A stretch of DNA of 64,000 bases from Didemnitutus sp047777955 (GTDB lineage: Bacteria > Verrucomicrobiota > Verrucomicrobiia > Opitutales > Opitutaceae): the NCBI RefSeq assembly GCF_047777955.1, contig NZ_CP180537.1:1674001-1738000 (forward strand), given 5' to 3'. Of this stretch, positions 47,733 through 57,576 are shown one piece after another. The notes under the pieces are model-generated. The model ran no database searches, was not told the DNA's origin, and saw only the letters and a program-made list of their open reading frames with translations. A program made the translations under genes and the position numbers. How positions within the stretch are numbered: the stretch's first letter is position 1; each line of letters starts with the position of its first letter.

Positions 47733-47949
47733 TGACGGCAGAGGGCGGGGGGACGGGAGACGGAGCGCGGAAAGCCGAGGGCGAAGCGGCGCGGTGGGCA
47801 AGCCCGGGTGCGTGGCAGTGGCGGTTGCGAGCGGACGGAACAGTGCCCGGCCGAGTCGGGAGGCGCCGGACTGCGGGACCGGCGGACAATCGGCTGGCTT
47901 GCCTCGCCGGCGGCGGCGGGCGTCGGTCCACGGCGGCCGAAAACAAAAC

Positions 47950-47972
47950 GGCCGCGCCCGAACGGCGCGGCC
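47950..47972 (-). terminator. Rho-independent terminator
   Basis: GGCCGCGCC-CGAAC-GGCGCGGCC gives a perfect 9-bp stem; on the minus strand it is followed by GTTTTGTTTT. It ends the 47999 gene, 26 bp past its stop. Confidence 0.8.
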
Positions 47973-47998
47973 GGAAAGTTATCTCGCGGCGGAGAACC

Positions 47999-48814
47999 TT
48001 ACTTCTTCGGCACGGCGGCCTGCAGCTCGTCGAGGCGCTTCTGGAGGGCGTTCATCTCGGAGACGAGGCGCTCTTCCATCTTCTTGCGGTCGGAGCTGTT
48101 GACGATGCTCATGCTGGCGGCGTCGCGCACGACGTTGGCCGGGAGCGAGAGCAGGCGGGTGAGGAGGCCCTGGTCCTTGAAGCTGCTGAGGTAGAGGGCG
48201 GTGATCTCGTGCGAGAGCTTCATGGAGTCCTGCGCGATGGCCTGGGCGGTCATCACGTTGTTGTTGAGCTCCTGGTTGCGGGCCATCTCGGCGGTGAGGA
48301 CGCCGCTGATCTGGTTCGAGATGCGCTGCGAGTATTGGTTGATCGACTCGCGGGTGAGGTTCTGGTCCTTCGACATCTCGGCGAGGATGGGGGAGATCTT
48401 CTCGGCGAGGCGGCCGCCGACCTTGTCGATCTGCTCGTTCTGGATCTTCTCGGCTTCCTCGGGGGTCTTCGGGACCTGGCCGTAGGGGAGGACCTTCTGC
48501 GCGATGGCCTCGGCGAGCTGGTTCATCTTCTCCTGGTTCAGCTTCTGGACCTCCTCGTCGGTCATGAACACGTCGGCGGAGCGCTTCGCGATGGCGTCTT
48601 TGAGCAGGGTGTTGACGGACTCGATGTGGCGGCGGGTCTCCTCCGCGGAGGCTTTGAGCTCGGCGTTGGTCTGGTCGCGCAGCGCGGTCATTTCGGCCTG
48701 CTGGCGCGCGGCGAGGTCCTGCACGGTCTTTTGGTGGAACCAGAAGATCGCGCCGCCAACGAGAATGGCGGTGAGGATGACCGCCGGGATTTGTGCTTTA
48801 AGATTTTGCCACAT
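47999..48814 (-). CDS. Hypothetical membrane-anchored coiled-coil protein
   Basis: 271 residues. One N-terminal helix (IPAVILTAILVGGAIFWFH) then a long charged coiled coil (QQAEMTALRDQTNAELKASA, SSDRKKMEERLVSEMNAL). No family recognised. Codon use and composition (Asn, Lys, Met) are milder than its neighbours. Own terminator suggests a single-gene unit. Confidence 0.75.
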   Translation of the reverse strand: MWQNLKAQIPAVILTAILVGGAIFWFHQKTVQDLAARQQAEMTALRDQTNAELKASAEETRRHIESVNTLLKDAIAKRSADVFMTDEEVQKLNQEKMNQLAEAIAQKVLPYGQVPKTPEEAEKIQNEQIDKVGGRLAEKISPILAEMSKDQNLTRESINQYSQRISNQISGVLTAEMARNQELNNNVMTAQAIAQDSMKLSHEITALYLSSFKDQGLLTRLLSLPANVVRDAASMSIVNSSDRKKMEERLVSEMNALQKRLDELQAAVPKK

Positions 48815-48913
48815 GTGTGTGTCGGGTTGAGATAACTGCCGACAGTCAGACAGATAGAATGTTCAAATGCAACGCCGCCTTCGCCCCGCCAAACGTGTAA
48901 AAACTTCTGCCGC

Positions 48914-49225
48914 ATGAGCCTGAACCGCTACGAACAATCGCTTTTCGACTACTGGGGCCGCCACCCGGAGGAGCAGCGGCATTGGCAGATGAAGACCGTC
49001 GAGGCCGGCAAGGGCGCGGCGGCGCCGGGCGAGCTCGCGCGCCGGCTGGAGCGCGAGCTGTGGGATTATTTCGTCGAGCGTCATGCGCAGGTGCCGGCCC
49101 TGCGCTCGCTGCACCCGGGCACCGTCCCGCGCGTGAGCATGCTGAACCTTGCGGAACTGATGCTGCGCCTGTGGGGGCCGCTGCCGAAACCGAAGCGCGC
49201 GCCCACGCCGCCGTTCGAGCGGTAG
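48914..49225 (+). CDS. Conserved hypothetical protein
   Basis: 103 residues, no signal or helix. The N-terminal YEQSLFDYWGRHPEEQRHWQ and a Pro-rich end (KPKRAPTPPFER) are notable. It is divergent from the coiled-coil gene and convergent with the Smr gene. Function unknown. Confidence 0.7.
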   Translation: MSLNRYEQSLFDYWGRHPEEQRHWQMKTVEAGKGAAAPGELARRLERELWDYFVERHAQVPALRSLHPGTVPRVSMLNLAELMLRLWGPLPKPKRAPTPPFER

Positions 49226-49234
49226 GCGGCGTGC

Positions 49235-49545
49235 TCAGGCCTCGCGGCGGAGCGTGACGATCGTCGCGCCCCAGCCGCCGCTGGTCTCGTCGCCCAGGCG
49301 GAAGCCCGCCACGCGCGGCGAGCGCCGCAGGCGCGCGTGCACGGTCTCGCGCAGGGTGCCCGTGCCTTTGCCGTGCACGATGCGGACGGAAAAATCCCCG
49401 CGCGGACGCACTCCGCGAAATAGTCTTCGAGCAACGGCGCCACCTCGCTGGGACGGAACGTGTGCAGGTCGAGCTCGCCGGTGATCGGCAGGCGGACGGG
49501 ATCGTTGTCGCCGGGCGAAGGGGGCGGTGCGGGCTCCACGCTCAC
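49235..49545 (-). pseudogene. Smr-domain (MutS2 C-terminal type) protein, frameshifted
   Basis: First part: ITGELDLHTFRPSEVAPLLE, the DLHxxxxxEA start of Smr. The frame breaks near 49396-49399 (four C on the plus strand). Restoring one base continues into VRIVHGKGTGTLRETVHARL and GGWGATIVTLRREA, the catalytic HGKGxG block and C-terminus. Repaired length is 104 codons, a complete stand-alone Smr nuclease-like protein. Probably a sequencing error. Confidence 0.72.
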
Positions 49546-49577
49546 ACGAAACCGCCGCCGCCCCCGGCGCGCAAAGA

Positions 49578-49603
49578 AAACCCGCCCCTTGCGGGGCGGG
49601 TTT
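49578..49603. terminator. Bidirectional terminator
   Basis: AAACCCGCCCC-TTGC-GGGGCGGGTTT is a perfect 11-bp stem with A and T flanks, lying between two minus-strand genes. A (CA)n run of 15 bp follows at 49604-49618. Confidence 0.75.
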
Positions 49604-49631
49604 CACACACACACACAACAAATGGGGAGGC

Positions 49632-49943
49632 TCAGGAGCGCGCCTGGTGGTGCCGCGGCGCGGCGACCGCGATCGAGCGCTCGTTGGAGGCGGCGGACGG
49701 CTGCTGCGCCACGAGGTTGAACGAGGGGAGCTCGGTGCGGACGGCGAACGCGGGCTGGGCCTTGGCGCGAAGCTCGGCCAGGTTGCTGGCGATCGTCTTC
49801 TCCGCGGCGGTGTAGCGGGCGGCGGTGACGGTGAAGGCCGGGAGCACGACGAGGTTGTCGTTCGAGTTCTGCACGGCGGCGGAGGCGGCGGTGACGGTGA
49901 GGCTGGCGCTCACGAGGGAGAGGAGGAAAGTGATCTTCTTCAT
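49632..49943 (-). CDS. Small secreted protein with TonB-plug-like motif
   Basis: 103 residues with signal peptide (ITFLLSLVSASLTVTAASA). The mature N-terminus has NLVVLPAFTVTAARYTAAEK, like the start of many Opitutaceae TonB receptors, but no barrel follows. The rest is Ala/Gln-rich and ends with RHHQARS. Function unknown. It is followed by a terminator. Confidence 0.65.
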   Translation of the reverse strand: MKKITFLLSLVSASLTVTAASAAVQNSNDNLVVLPAFTVTAARYTAAEKTIASNLAELRAKAQPAFAVRTELPSFNLVAQQPSAASNERSIAVAAPRHHQARS

Positions 49944-50215
49944 TTTCGTATCGGTTGTTGCCAGCACTACACGCAAGCGCGGTGCCAAGTTGCGCGTCGC
50001 TGCGTAAGTGCCGCTGCATGCGCGGAATGAATTTTTTCGGGTCCCATGCGGAACCGGGCCGCCCCCGGTGCGGCGTCACGCGGGCGGCATCGGCGATTCC
50101 CACGCATGGGACGATTCGGGGCGGGTCATGCCTGACCATGACTTTTGGCGGGCAAAACACCGTGGCGCGGCGCGGCGTGCTCGGGCCGAATGACCGCCGT
50201 CGGCTCCTTTCCGCC

Positions 50216-51129
<914 letters not shown>

Positions 51130-51133
<4 letters not shown>

Positions 51134-52478
51134 CCGCCATGCACCTCGTCCTCACCCTGCTGCGAAAGGATTTCCTCAACTTCAAGAAGGACCGCGTCGC
51201 CGTCGGCCTCACGTTCCTCGTGCCGGTCGTGCTGATCTACATCTTCGGCCAGGTCTTCGGCGTGAACCGCCGGGACACCGGCCCGGTCGGCATCCCGCTG
51301 GCGGTCGTCAACCAGAGCCGCGCGCCCGAGATCGCCACGCTCGTCGCGGCGCTGAAGCGCGAGAAGGCCTTCCGCGTCGTCGAGACGGAGCCGGACGCGT
51401 CCGGTCAGGCGCAGGCGCTCACCGAGGCGGGCGTGCGCGCGGGCTTCCAGAGCGACCGCTACCGCTTCGCGCTCGTGTTCCCCGCCGACGCCACCAGCGA
51501 CGCGCGCTTCGGGCTGCGCCTGAAGTTCCTGACGAATCCGCGCAACGACATCGAGACGCAGACGGTCACCGGCCTGCTGCAGAAAACCGTCTACACCGCG
51601 GCGCCGCAGCTCCTGCTGCAGTCGCTGCGCAAGCAGGCGGCGGCGTTCATCGGGGCGGCGGACACCGACAAGTTCTACGGCGAGATGGCGGGGGCGATCA
51701 GCCGCGCGTTCGGCCTCGACGAGGCGAAAGTCCGCGCTGCGATGGCGCGCGGCGAGATGCCGGGCCTCACCGCCGCGGGCGGCGGCCCGGCGGGCGAGGG
51801 AGCGGTGCGGGCGATTTCCTGAGCCGCGTGATCAAGATCGAGTCGGAGCAGCTCGCCGGCGCGCAGGTGACGAACCCTGCGGCGACGCGCGTCGTGGGCG
51901 GCTGGGCGATGATGTTCCTGCTGTTCTCGCTCAGCGGCATGGCCACCTCGCTGTTCGAGGAGAAGAAGGCCGGGATCTTCCTGCGCCTGCTGTCCTCGCC
52001 GGTGCGGCGTTCGCACCTGCTGTGGAGCAAGTATCTCTTCGGCATCGCGCTCGGCCTCGTCCAGCTGGTGACGCTCTTCTTCGCCGGGCGGCTGCTGTTC
52101 GGCATCGATGTGCTGGCGAACTTCGGCAACCTCGTCGTGATCTGCCTCGCGGCGGCGATGGCCTGCACCGCCTTCGGCATGCTGCTGGCGTCGATCACCC
52201 GCACGCCGGCGGCGGCGAGCGGACTGGCGACGCTGCTCATCCTGACCATGAGCTCGATCGGGGGCGCGTGGTTTCCCACCTCGTTCATGCCGGAGTTCAT
52301 CCAGCGGCTGAGCAAGCTGACCGTGGTCTACTGGTCGATGGAGGGCTTCGCGCTGGTGCTGTGGAACGGCTGCACGTTCACCGAGCTGCTGCCGACGCTC
52401 GGCGTGCTGCTGGCGATGACCGCCGGGCTGGTCGCGGTGAGCCTGTGGCGCTTCCGCCGCGGGCCGATCTTCGATTGA
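51130..52478 (+). pseudogene. ABC-2-type permease, frameshifted
   Basis: N-terminal helix and large extracytoplasmic domain (FKKDRVAVGLTFLVPVVLIY, KFLTNPRNDIETQTVTGLLQ) are followed by a break at the T run 51815-51817. Adding one base gives AIFLSRVIKIESEQL and the helical C-domain (MMFLLFSLSGMATSLFEEKK, GGAWFPTSFMPEFIQRLSKL). Repaired length is exactly 450 codons. With the ATPase it forms an exporter of unknown substrate. Confidence 0.85.
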
Positions 52479-52494
52479 GGCGCGTGCGGCGCGC

Positions 52495-52827
52495 TCAGGC
52501 CGGCGGCGACTCCGGCGACGCTGGCGTCGCCGGGGTGGAGCCCGTCGGCGGGGCGGCCGGCGTCGTGTTCTGCGGCGGGGCGACGGGCGTGACGGGCTTG
52601 GGCGCGAAGCGCTTGGCCTCGGCCGATTCCTCGCGCTTCTCCTCCATCGCGTCCTTGATCTGATACTCGACGTCGGCGGCGGCCTTCTTGAATTCCTTCA
52701 CGGATTTGCCGAGGCCCCTGGCGAGCTCGGGCAGCTTGTTGGCGCCGAACAGGAGCAGGACGATGAACAGGATCAGCATCAGCTCCGGGCCGCCGATGCC
52801 TTCGATGAACGCGAGCGGGAAATTCAT
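52495..52827 (-). CDS. tatA: Sec-independent protein translocase TatA/E
   Basis: 110 residues. One helix GPELMLILFIVLLLFGANKL followed by the amphipathic helix ARGLGKSVKEFKKAAADVE with the conserved FGxxKLPEL site, the TatA layout. A Pro/Thr-rich tail (PPTGSTPATPASPESPPA) follows. It moves folded proteins over the inner membrane; tatB/tatC are not in this window. The ATG at 52827 begins the family start. Confidence 0.9.
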   Translation of the reverse strand: MNFPLAFIEGIGGPELMLILFIVLLLFGANKLPELARGLGKSVKEFKKAAADVEYQIKDAMEEKREESAEAKRFAPKPVTPVAPPQNTTPAAPPTGSTPATPASPESPPA

Positions 52828-52878
52828 GGTCGGGAGATAGACGCCTGGGATCGGAAAAGGTAACGCCAAAAATCGCGC

Positions 52879-53799
52879 TCAGCCGTGCGTGATGTCCACG
52901 AGGAACTTCTGGGTCTGGCCCGGCCCGACGTGGTGCAGGCCGATCTTCGTCTCGGGCGCGTTCGGCGGTCCCATCCAGGGTTCGACGCAGTAGTAGGGCA
53001 CCTTGTCGTCGGCGCTCCAGGTGACGACCGCGGCGTCCTTGGCGGTGGTGTTGGAAAAGCCGGTGCGGAAGCGCAGGCGCGCGCCGGTGGTGCGCTCCGT
53101 GACCTGGAATTGGTGGCCGCGCAGCGCCGTGTGGATCGTGTCGATCAGCGCGGGGTTGTCCAAGGTCTCGCGCGCCTGCAGGCGCGGGCCGTCGACGAGC
53201 TGGCCGGACTCGTTGCGGCGCAGCGTGCGCGCGGCGGGCACCTCGAGGATGTAGTCCTTGCGGGCGAGGCCCTCGGACCACGGCAGGTTGAAGTAGAAAT
53301 GATGACCGGCCGACCACGGGATGGGCGCCTGGCCGAGGTTGGTGAGCTCGAGCTCGACGTAGACGGCGTTTGCCTCGAAGCGGTAGCTGACCACGAACTC
53401 GTAGTCGAAGGGGTAGGCGGCCTTGGCCTCGTCGCCCGGCACGAAGACGGCGGAGAAGCCGCGTTCGTCGAGGCGCTTGACGCGAAAGTCGCCCTGGCGG
53501 GCGACGCCGTGCATCGGCATCGGGCGGCGCACGCCGTCGTCGGCGCGCCAGATGCCCATCTCGCCGCGGTCGTAGGTCCGGCCGTTGAAGGGAAAGAGGA
53601 TCGGGTTGCCGCCGCGGACCTTCGCGATGTCGTCGAGCTGCTCCAGCTCCGGCCAGTAAAGCAGGTCGCGCACGCTGCCGTCGCCGAGCGTGACGTTCCA
53701 GTGCATCAGGCGCGCGCCTTTTTCCGGCAGGGCGAGGAAGGTCGACGGACCGACCTGCCAGCGATAGATCGTGTGCCCCAGATACGGGATGCGTTCCAT
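52879..53799 (-). CDS. Aldose 1-epimerase-like protein
   Basis: 306 residues, galactose-mutarotase fold. Conserved features are GGNPILFPFNGRTYDRG, SAGHHFYFNLPW and EPWMGPPNAPETKIGLHHVG near the end. Interconverts anomers of free hexoses or related sugar phosphates (D-hexose-6-phosphate mutarotase is the alternative). Just downstream of tatA in the same direction, but spaced by 51 bp. Confidence 0.82.
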   Translation of the reverse strand: MERIPYLGHTIYRWQVGPSTFLALPEKGARLMHWNVTLGDGSVRDLLYWPELEQLDDIAKVRGGNPILFPFNGRTYDRGEMGIWRADDGVRRPMPMHGVARQGDFRVKRLDERGFSAVFVPGDEAKAAYPFDYEFVVSYRFEANAVYVELELTNLGQAPIPWSAGHHFYFNLPWSEGLARKDYILEVPAARTLRRNESGQLVDGPRLQARETLDNPALIDTIHTALRGHQFQVTERTTGARLRFRTGFSNTTAKDAAVVTWSADDKVPYYCVEPWMGPPNAPETKIGLHHVGPGQTQKFLVDITHG

Positions 53800-53947
53800 G
53801 ATGGCTTTGGTTGAAAGGACAAATGCGGCGACGTTCCAACTCAAATCGCTGCGCGCGCGTGTCAGACGCGAAAAACTTGAAACGCCCGGGAGCTTTGTAA
53901 GTTCCGCGTGCTTGCAGCAGCTGCGCCCGGGCGTATCGTGCTGCGCT

Positions 53948-55369
53948 GTGAACCTGAGGCGTTTGGCCCTTCTTCTCTGTGCGGGGGTGGGAATCGTGCG
54001 CGGTGCCGAGCCGGCGGCGGAAGCCGCGGGCGCGGCGGACGCGCGCCCGGGCAAGCGCGTGGCGTTTGTCATCCCGGTGCGCGACGAGATCGCCAAGCCG
54101 ACGCTCTACATCATCCGGCGCGGCCTGAAGGAGGCGATCGAGCAGAAGGCCGACCTCGTGGTGCTCGACATGAAGACCCCGGGCGGCGCGCTCGACGCGA
54201 CGTTCGAGATCATGGAGGCGCTGGGCAAGTTTCCGGGCAAGACGGCGACGTTCGTCGACGACCAGGCGATTTCCGCCGGGGCCTTCATCGCGGCCACGAC
54301 AGAGGAGATCTGGTTCGCCCCGCGCGGCAAGATCGGCGCCGCCGCCCCGGTGAGCGCGACCGGGCAGGACATCGACAAGACCATGCGGCAGAAAGTCGTC
54401 AGCTTCCTGCGCGCCGAGGTGCGCTCCATCTCCGAGGGCAAGGGCCTGCGCGGGCAGGTCGTTTCCGCCATGATCGACGAGGACTACGAATTGAAGATCG
54501 GCGACACCGTGCTGAAGCCGAAGGGCGAGCTGCTCACGCTCACGGCGACCGAGGCGATGAAGACCTACGGCGAGCCGCCGCAGCCGCTGCTCGGCGCCGG
54601 CATCGCGGCGGACATCCCGGCGCTGCTGACCAAGAAGTTCGGCGCCGGCAATTTCGAGGTGCGCGAGTTCCGCGTCACCTGGTCGGAGTCGCTGGCGCAA
54701 TACCTGACGGCGCTCGCGCCGATCCTCACCGGCCTCGGCCTGCTGGCGCTGTTCCTCGAGTTCAAGATGCCGTCGCACGGCCTGTTCGCCGGCGTGGGCA
54801 TCTTGATCCTGCTCGTGGTGTTCTTCGGCCACTACGTCGCCGGCTTTTCGGGCCACGAGCCGGTGCTGCTCTTCACCCTCGGCCTGCTGCTGGTGCTGGC
54901 GGAGGTGCTGTTCTTTCCCGGCGTCGCGCTGCCGGCGGTCACCGGCCTCATCCTCATGCTCGCGGCGCTCGTGTGGTCGATGGCCGACCTCTGGCCGAAC
55001 GAGCCGGTGAGCTTCTCGGGCGACGCCTTTGCGCGGCCGCTGGCGAATGTCGGCCTCGGCGTGCTGCTCTCGCTCGGCCTCGGCGTGGTGCTGCTGCGCT
55101 TCCTGCCGCACGGCTGGATCTGGGATCGCCTCACCGTGAACTCCGTCGCCGGCTCGGTGGCGCAGGCGGCGGCGGGCGGCGCGGACGCGGCCGGTCTCAT
55201 CGGCGCGGTCGGCGTGGCGGCGACGGCGCTGCGGCCGGGCGGGCAGGTCGAGATCGCGGGCCGCCGCTACGAGGCGCGTGCGGCGCTCGGCAGCATCGCC
55301 CCCGGGGCGCGTGTCGTGGTGCGCGCGCGGGACACGTTCGCTTTGGTGGTGGAGGAGGAAAAAGCATGA
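53948..55369 (+). CDS. nfeD: NfeD-type membrane serine protease (ClpP-class)
   Basis: 473 residues from a GTG with signal peptide (RLALLLCAGVGIVRGA). SDH-like serine protease domain with catalytic Ser in VDDQAISAGAFIAATT, then 4-5 membrane helices and a C-terminal OB-like NfeD domain (ALRPGGQVEIAGRRYEAR). Such proteins associate with flotillin and stomatin proteins to control membrane quality. Coupled to the short NfeD by ATGA. Confidence 0.92.
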   Translation: MNLRRLALLLCAGVGIVRGAEPAAEAAGAADARPGKRVAFVIPVRDEIAKPTLYIIRRGLKEAIEQKADLVVLDMKTPGGALDATFEIMEALGKFPGKTATFVDDQAISAGAFIAATTEEIWFAPRGKIGAAAPVSATGQDIDKTMRQKVVSFLRAEVRSISEGKGLRGQVVSAMIDEDYELKIGDTVLKPKGELLTLTATEAMKTYGEPPQPLLGAGIAADIPALLTKKFGAGNFEVREFRVTWSESLAQYLTALAPILTGLGLLALFLEFKMPSHGLFAGVGILILLVVFFGHYVAGFSGHEPVLLFTLGLLLVLAEVLFFPGVALPAVTGLILMLAALVWSMADLWPNEPVSFSGDAFARPLANVGLGVLLSLGLGVVLLRFLPHGWIWDRLTVNSVAGSVAQAAAGGADAAGLIGAVGVAATALRPGGQVEIAGRRYEARAALGSIAPGARVVVRARDTFALVVEEEKA

Positions 55370-55833
55370 ACGCGATCATCCTGTTGTTCGTCGTCGGCGC
55401 GCTGCTGCTGACGGCCGAGATTTTCCTGCCCGGCGCGATTGCCGGCATCATCGGCGGCGTCGCCCTCGCCGCGGGCAGCCTGCTCTCGTTTCACGAGTTC
55501 GGCTTCAGCGGCGGCCTGCTGGCGAGCTTCGGCGCGCTGCTGCTTGTCGGAGTGATGCTCTATGTCGAGCTGGTCGTGCTGCCCAAGACCGCCTTCGGCC
55601 GGCGCATGGTCGTGCAGTCGACGGTGAGCGCCACCAGCCAGCCTCCGCCCGCCGCGGCGGACGCCGTGGTCGGTCGCGACGCGGTGGCGCTCACCACGCT
55701 CGCGCCGAGCGGCTACGTCGAGGTCGACGGTCGCCGCTACGAGGCGTTCAGCCGCTCCGGGCTGGTCGCCAAAGGCGCGACGTTGCGCGTCGTCGGCGTC
55801 GATAATTTCCGCATCATCGTTTCCCAATCCTGA
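55366..55833 (+). CDS. Short NfeD-domain membrane protein
   Basis: 155 residues: two or three helices (NAIILLFVVGALLLTAEIFL) then a C-terminal NfeD OB fold (APSGYVEVDGRRYEAFSRSG). Lies between nfeD and floA, 9 bp before floA, and is probably a partner of FloA. Confidence 0.9.
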   Translation: MNAIILLFVVGALLLTAEIFLPGAIAGIIGGVALAAGSLLSFHEFGFSGGLLASFGALLLVGVMLYVELVVLPKTAFGRRMVVQSTVSATSQPPPAAADAVVGRDAVALTTLAPSGYVEVDGRRYEAFSRSGLVAKGATLRVVGVDNFRIIVSQS

Positions 55834-55842
55834 ATTTTACCC

Positions 55843-56847
55843 ATGACCTCCATCCCCCTCATATTCCTGATCCCGATCATTGTCGTCGCGCTCATCATCG
55901 TGGGCGTCTTCATCTCGTTCATCGGCGTATGGCTGAAAGCCCGCCTGAACGGCGCGCCGGTGAGCGTGCTGAACCTCCTCGGCATGCGCCTCGGTGGCGT
56001 GCCCTACAACCTCGTGGTCGAGGCCCGCATCACGGCGGTGAAGGCCGGCATCGAGGTCTCGACCGACAAGATCGCGGCGCACTACCTCGCCGGCGGCAAC
56101 GTCGTCCCGACCGTCCAGGCGCTGGTCGCCGCCGAGAAGGCCGGCATCGCGCTCGACTGGGACCGCGCCTGCGCCATCGATCTCGCGACCAAGGGCTCGG
56201 GCAAGAGCGTGGTCGAGGCCGTGCGCACGTCGGTCGACCCGAAGGTCATCGACTGCCCGAACCCCGAGCAGGGTCGCACGACCATCGACGGCGTGGCGAA
56301 GGACGGCATCCAAGTGAAGGTGAAGGCGCGCGTCACCGTGCGCACGCACCTCGACCGCTTTGTCGGCGGCGCGAAGGAGGACACCATCATCGCCCGCGTG
56401 GGCGAGGGCATCGTCACCACCATCGGCTCCTCCGAGAGCTACAAGCAGGTGCTCGAATCGCCGGACAGCATTTCCAAGACCGTGCTCTCGCGCGGCCTCG
56501 ACGTCGGCTCGGCGTTCGAGATCCTCTCGATCGACATCGCGGACGTGGACGTGGGCGAGAACGTCGGCGCCAAGCTTCAGGAGGCGCAGGCCGAGGCGAA
56601 CAAGAACATGGCCCAGGCCCAGGCGGAAATCCGCCGCGCCGCCGCCGTCGCGCTCGAGCAGGAGATGAAGGCCCGCGTGCAGGAGATGCAGGCGAAGGTC
56701 GTCGAGGCGCAGGCCCAAGTCCCGCTCGCGATGGCCGAGGCCTTCCGCGCCGGCAAGCTCGGCGTCATGGATTACTACCGGATGGAGAACGTCCAGGCCG
56801 ACACGGCCATGCGCGGCTCCATCGCGCACCCCGAGGGCAAGAAGTAA
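55843..56847 (+). CDS. floA: Flotillin-like protein FloA
   Basis: 334 residues, the normal FloA size. One N-terminal hairpin (FLIPIIVVALIIVGVFISFI), SPFH domain with GVPYNLVVEARITAVKAGI, and a C-terminal coiled coil (AEANKNMAQAQAEIRRAAAV). Scaffold protein of functional membrane microdomains. Operon order nfeD-nfeD-floA is the typical one. Confidence 0.95.
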   Translation: MTSIPLIFLIPIIVVALIIVGVFISFIGVWLKARLNGAPVSVLNLLGMRLGGVPYNLVVEARITAVKAGIEVSTDKIAAHYLAGGNVVPTVQALVAAEKAGIALDWDRACAIDLATKGSGKSVVEAVRTSVDPKVIDCPNPEQGRTTIDGVAKDGIQVKVKARVTVRTHLDRFVGGAKEDTIIARVGEGIVTTIGSSESYKQVLESPDSISKTVLSRGLDVGSAFEILSIDIADVDVGENVGAKLQEAQAEANKNMAQAQAEIRRAAAVALEQEMKARVQEMQAKVVEAQAQVPLAMAEAFRAGKLGVMDYYRMENVQADTAMRGSIAHPEGKK

Positions 56848-56868
56848 CCGCCCGCGCCCCCACCGTTC

Positions 56869-57479
56869 ATGGACAATATCCTGGAGTGGGTCACCAAGCA
56901 CGCCTTCACGCTCGTGATCATCGCGGGCGTGGTCGCGCAGCTGATCAAGGCGATCCGCGGACAAAAGGACACCGACGACGCGCCGCCGGCCGCCGCGCCG
57001 GAGGACAAGCCGTTCGAGGATCCGGAGCTGGCCGAGCGCACGCGACGGATCCGCGAGGACATCCAGCGCCGGATCGCGGAACGCCGCCGCGGCGCCGCCG
57101 GCTACGAGCCGTCGGCCGCTCCGCCGCCCGTGCCCGATCCGGAAGCGGCGTTCGAAGAGGCGCCGCCGCCGCTCGTGCGCGAGGTCGTGGTCGAGCGCAC
57201 CCCGAACGGACGCGCGCCACCGTCTCGAGCGCCGAGGCCCAGCGGCAGGCGGAGATTCTCGAGCAGCAGGCGGCGCTGGCCGAGAAGATGCGCGAACTCG
57301 AGCTGATGAAGGCCGCCGCGGCGCGCCGGAGCGAGTTCGAGCGCGCGACCGCGGACACCCAGGCCGAAACGAAGGTCGCGGCGCGCGGGGCTTTGCTCGA
57401 CGACCTGCGCAGCGGCACGGCGCTCCGCCGGGCCTTCGTGCTGCGCGAGGTGCTCGGACCGCCGGTGGCCCTGCGCTGA
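56869..57479 (+). pseudogene. Membrane-anchored coiled-coil protein, frameshifted
   Basis: Starts with an N-terminal helix (HAFTLVIIAGVVAQLIKAIR) and a charged coil (RTRRIREDIQRRIAERRRGA). The frame breaks near the C run 57200-57203; one added base gives RTPERTRATVSSAEAQRQAE and a coiled-coil end (EQQAALAEKMRELELMKAAA, FVLREVLGPPVALR). Repaired length is 204 codons. Follows floA by 21 bp and ends at a strong terminator, so it is the last gene of the operon; no family recognised. Confidence 0.72.
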
Positions 57480-57494
57480 AGTCCTGGCCTCCCC

Positions 57495-57518
57495 GGGCGC
57501 GGTTCGCCGCGCCCTTTT
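57495..57518 (+). terminator. Terminator with TTCG tetraloop
   Basis: GGGCGCGG-TTCG-CCGCGCCC followed by TTTT, between the coiled-coil gene and nupC. A classic intrinsic terminator for the floA operon. Confidence 0.9.
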
Positions 57519-57576
57519 GCTTCCCCGGCTTCTCCGGTGTTGCCCTCGCTCGCGAATCCGGCAGCGTCGCTCGTCC

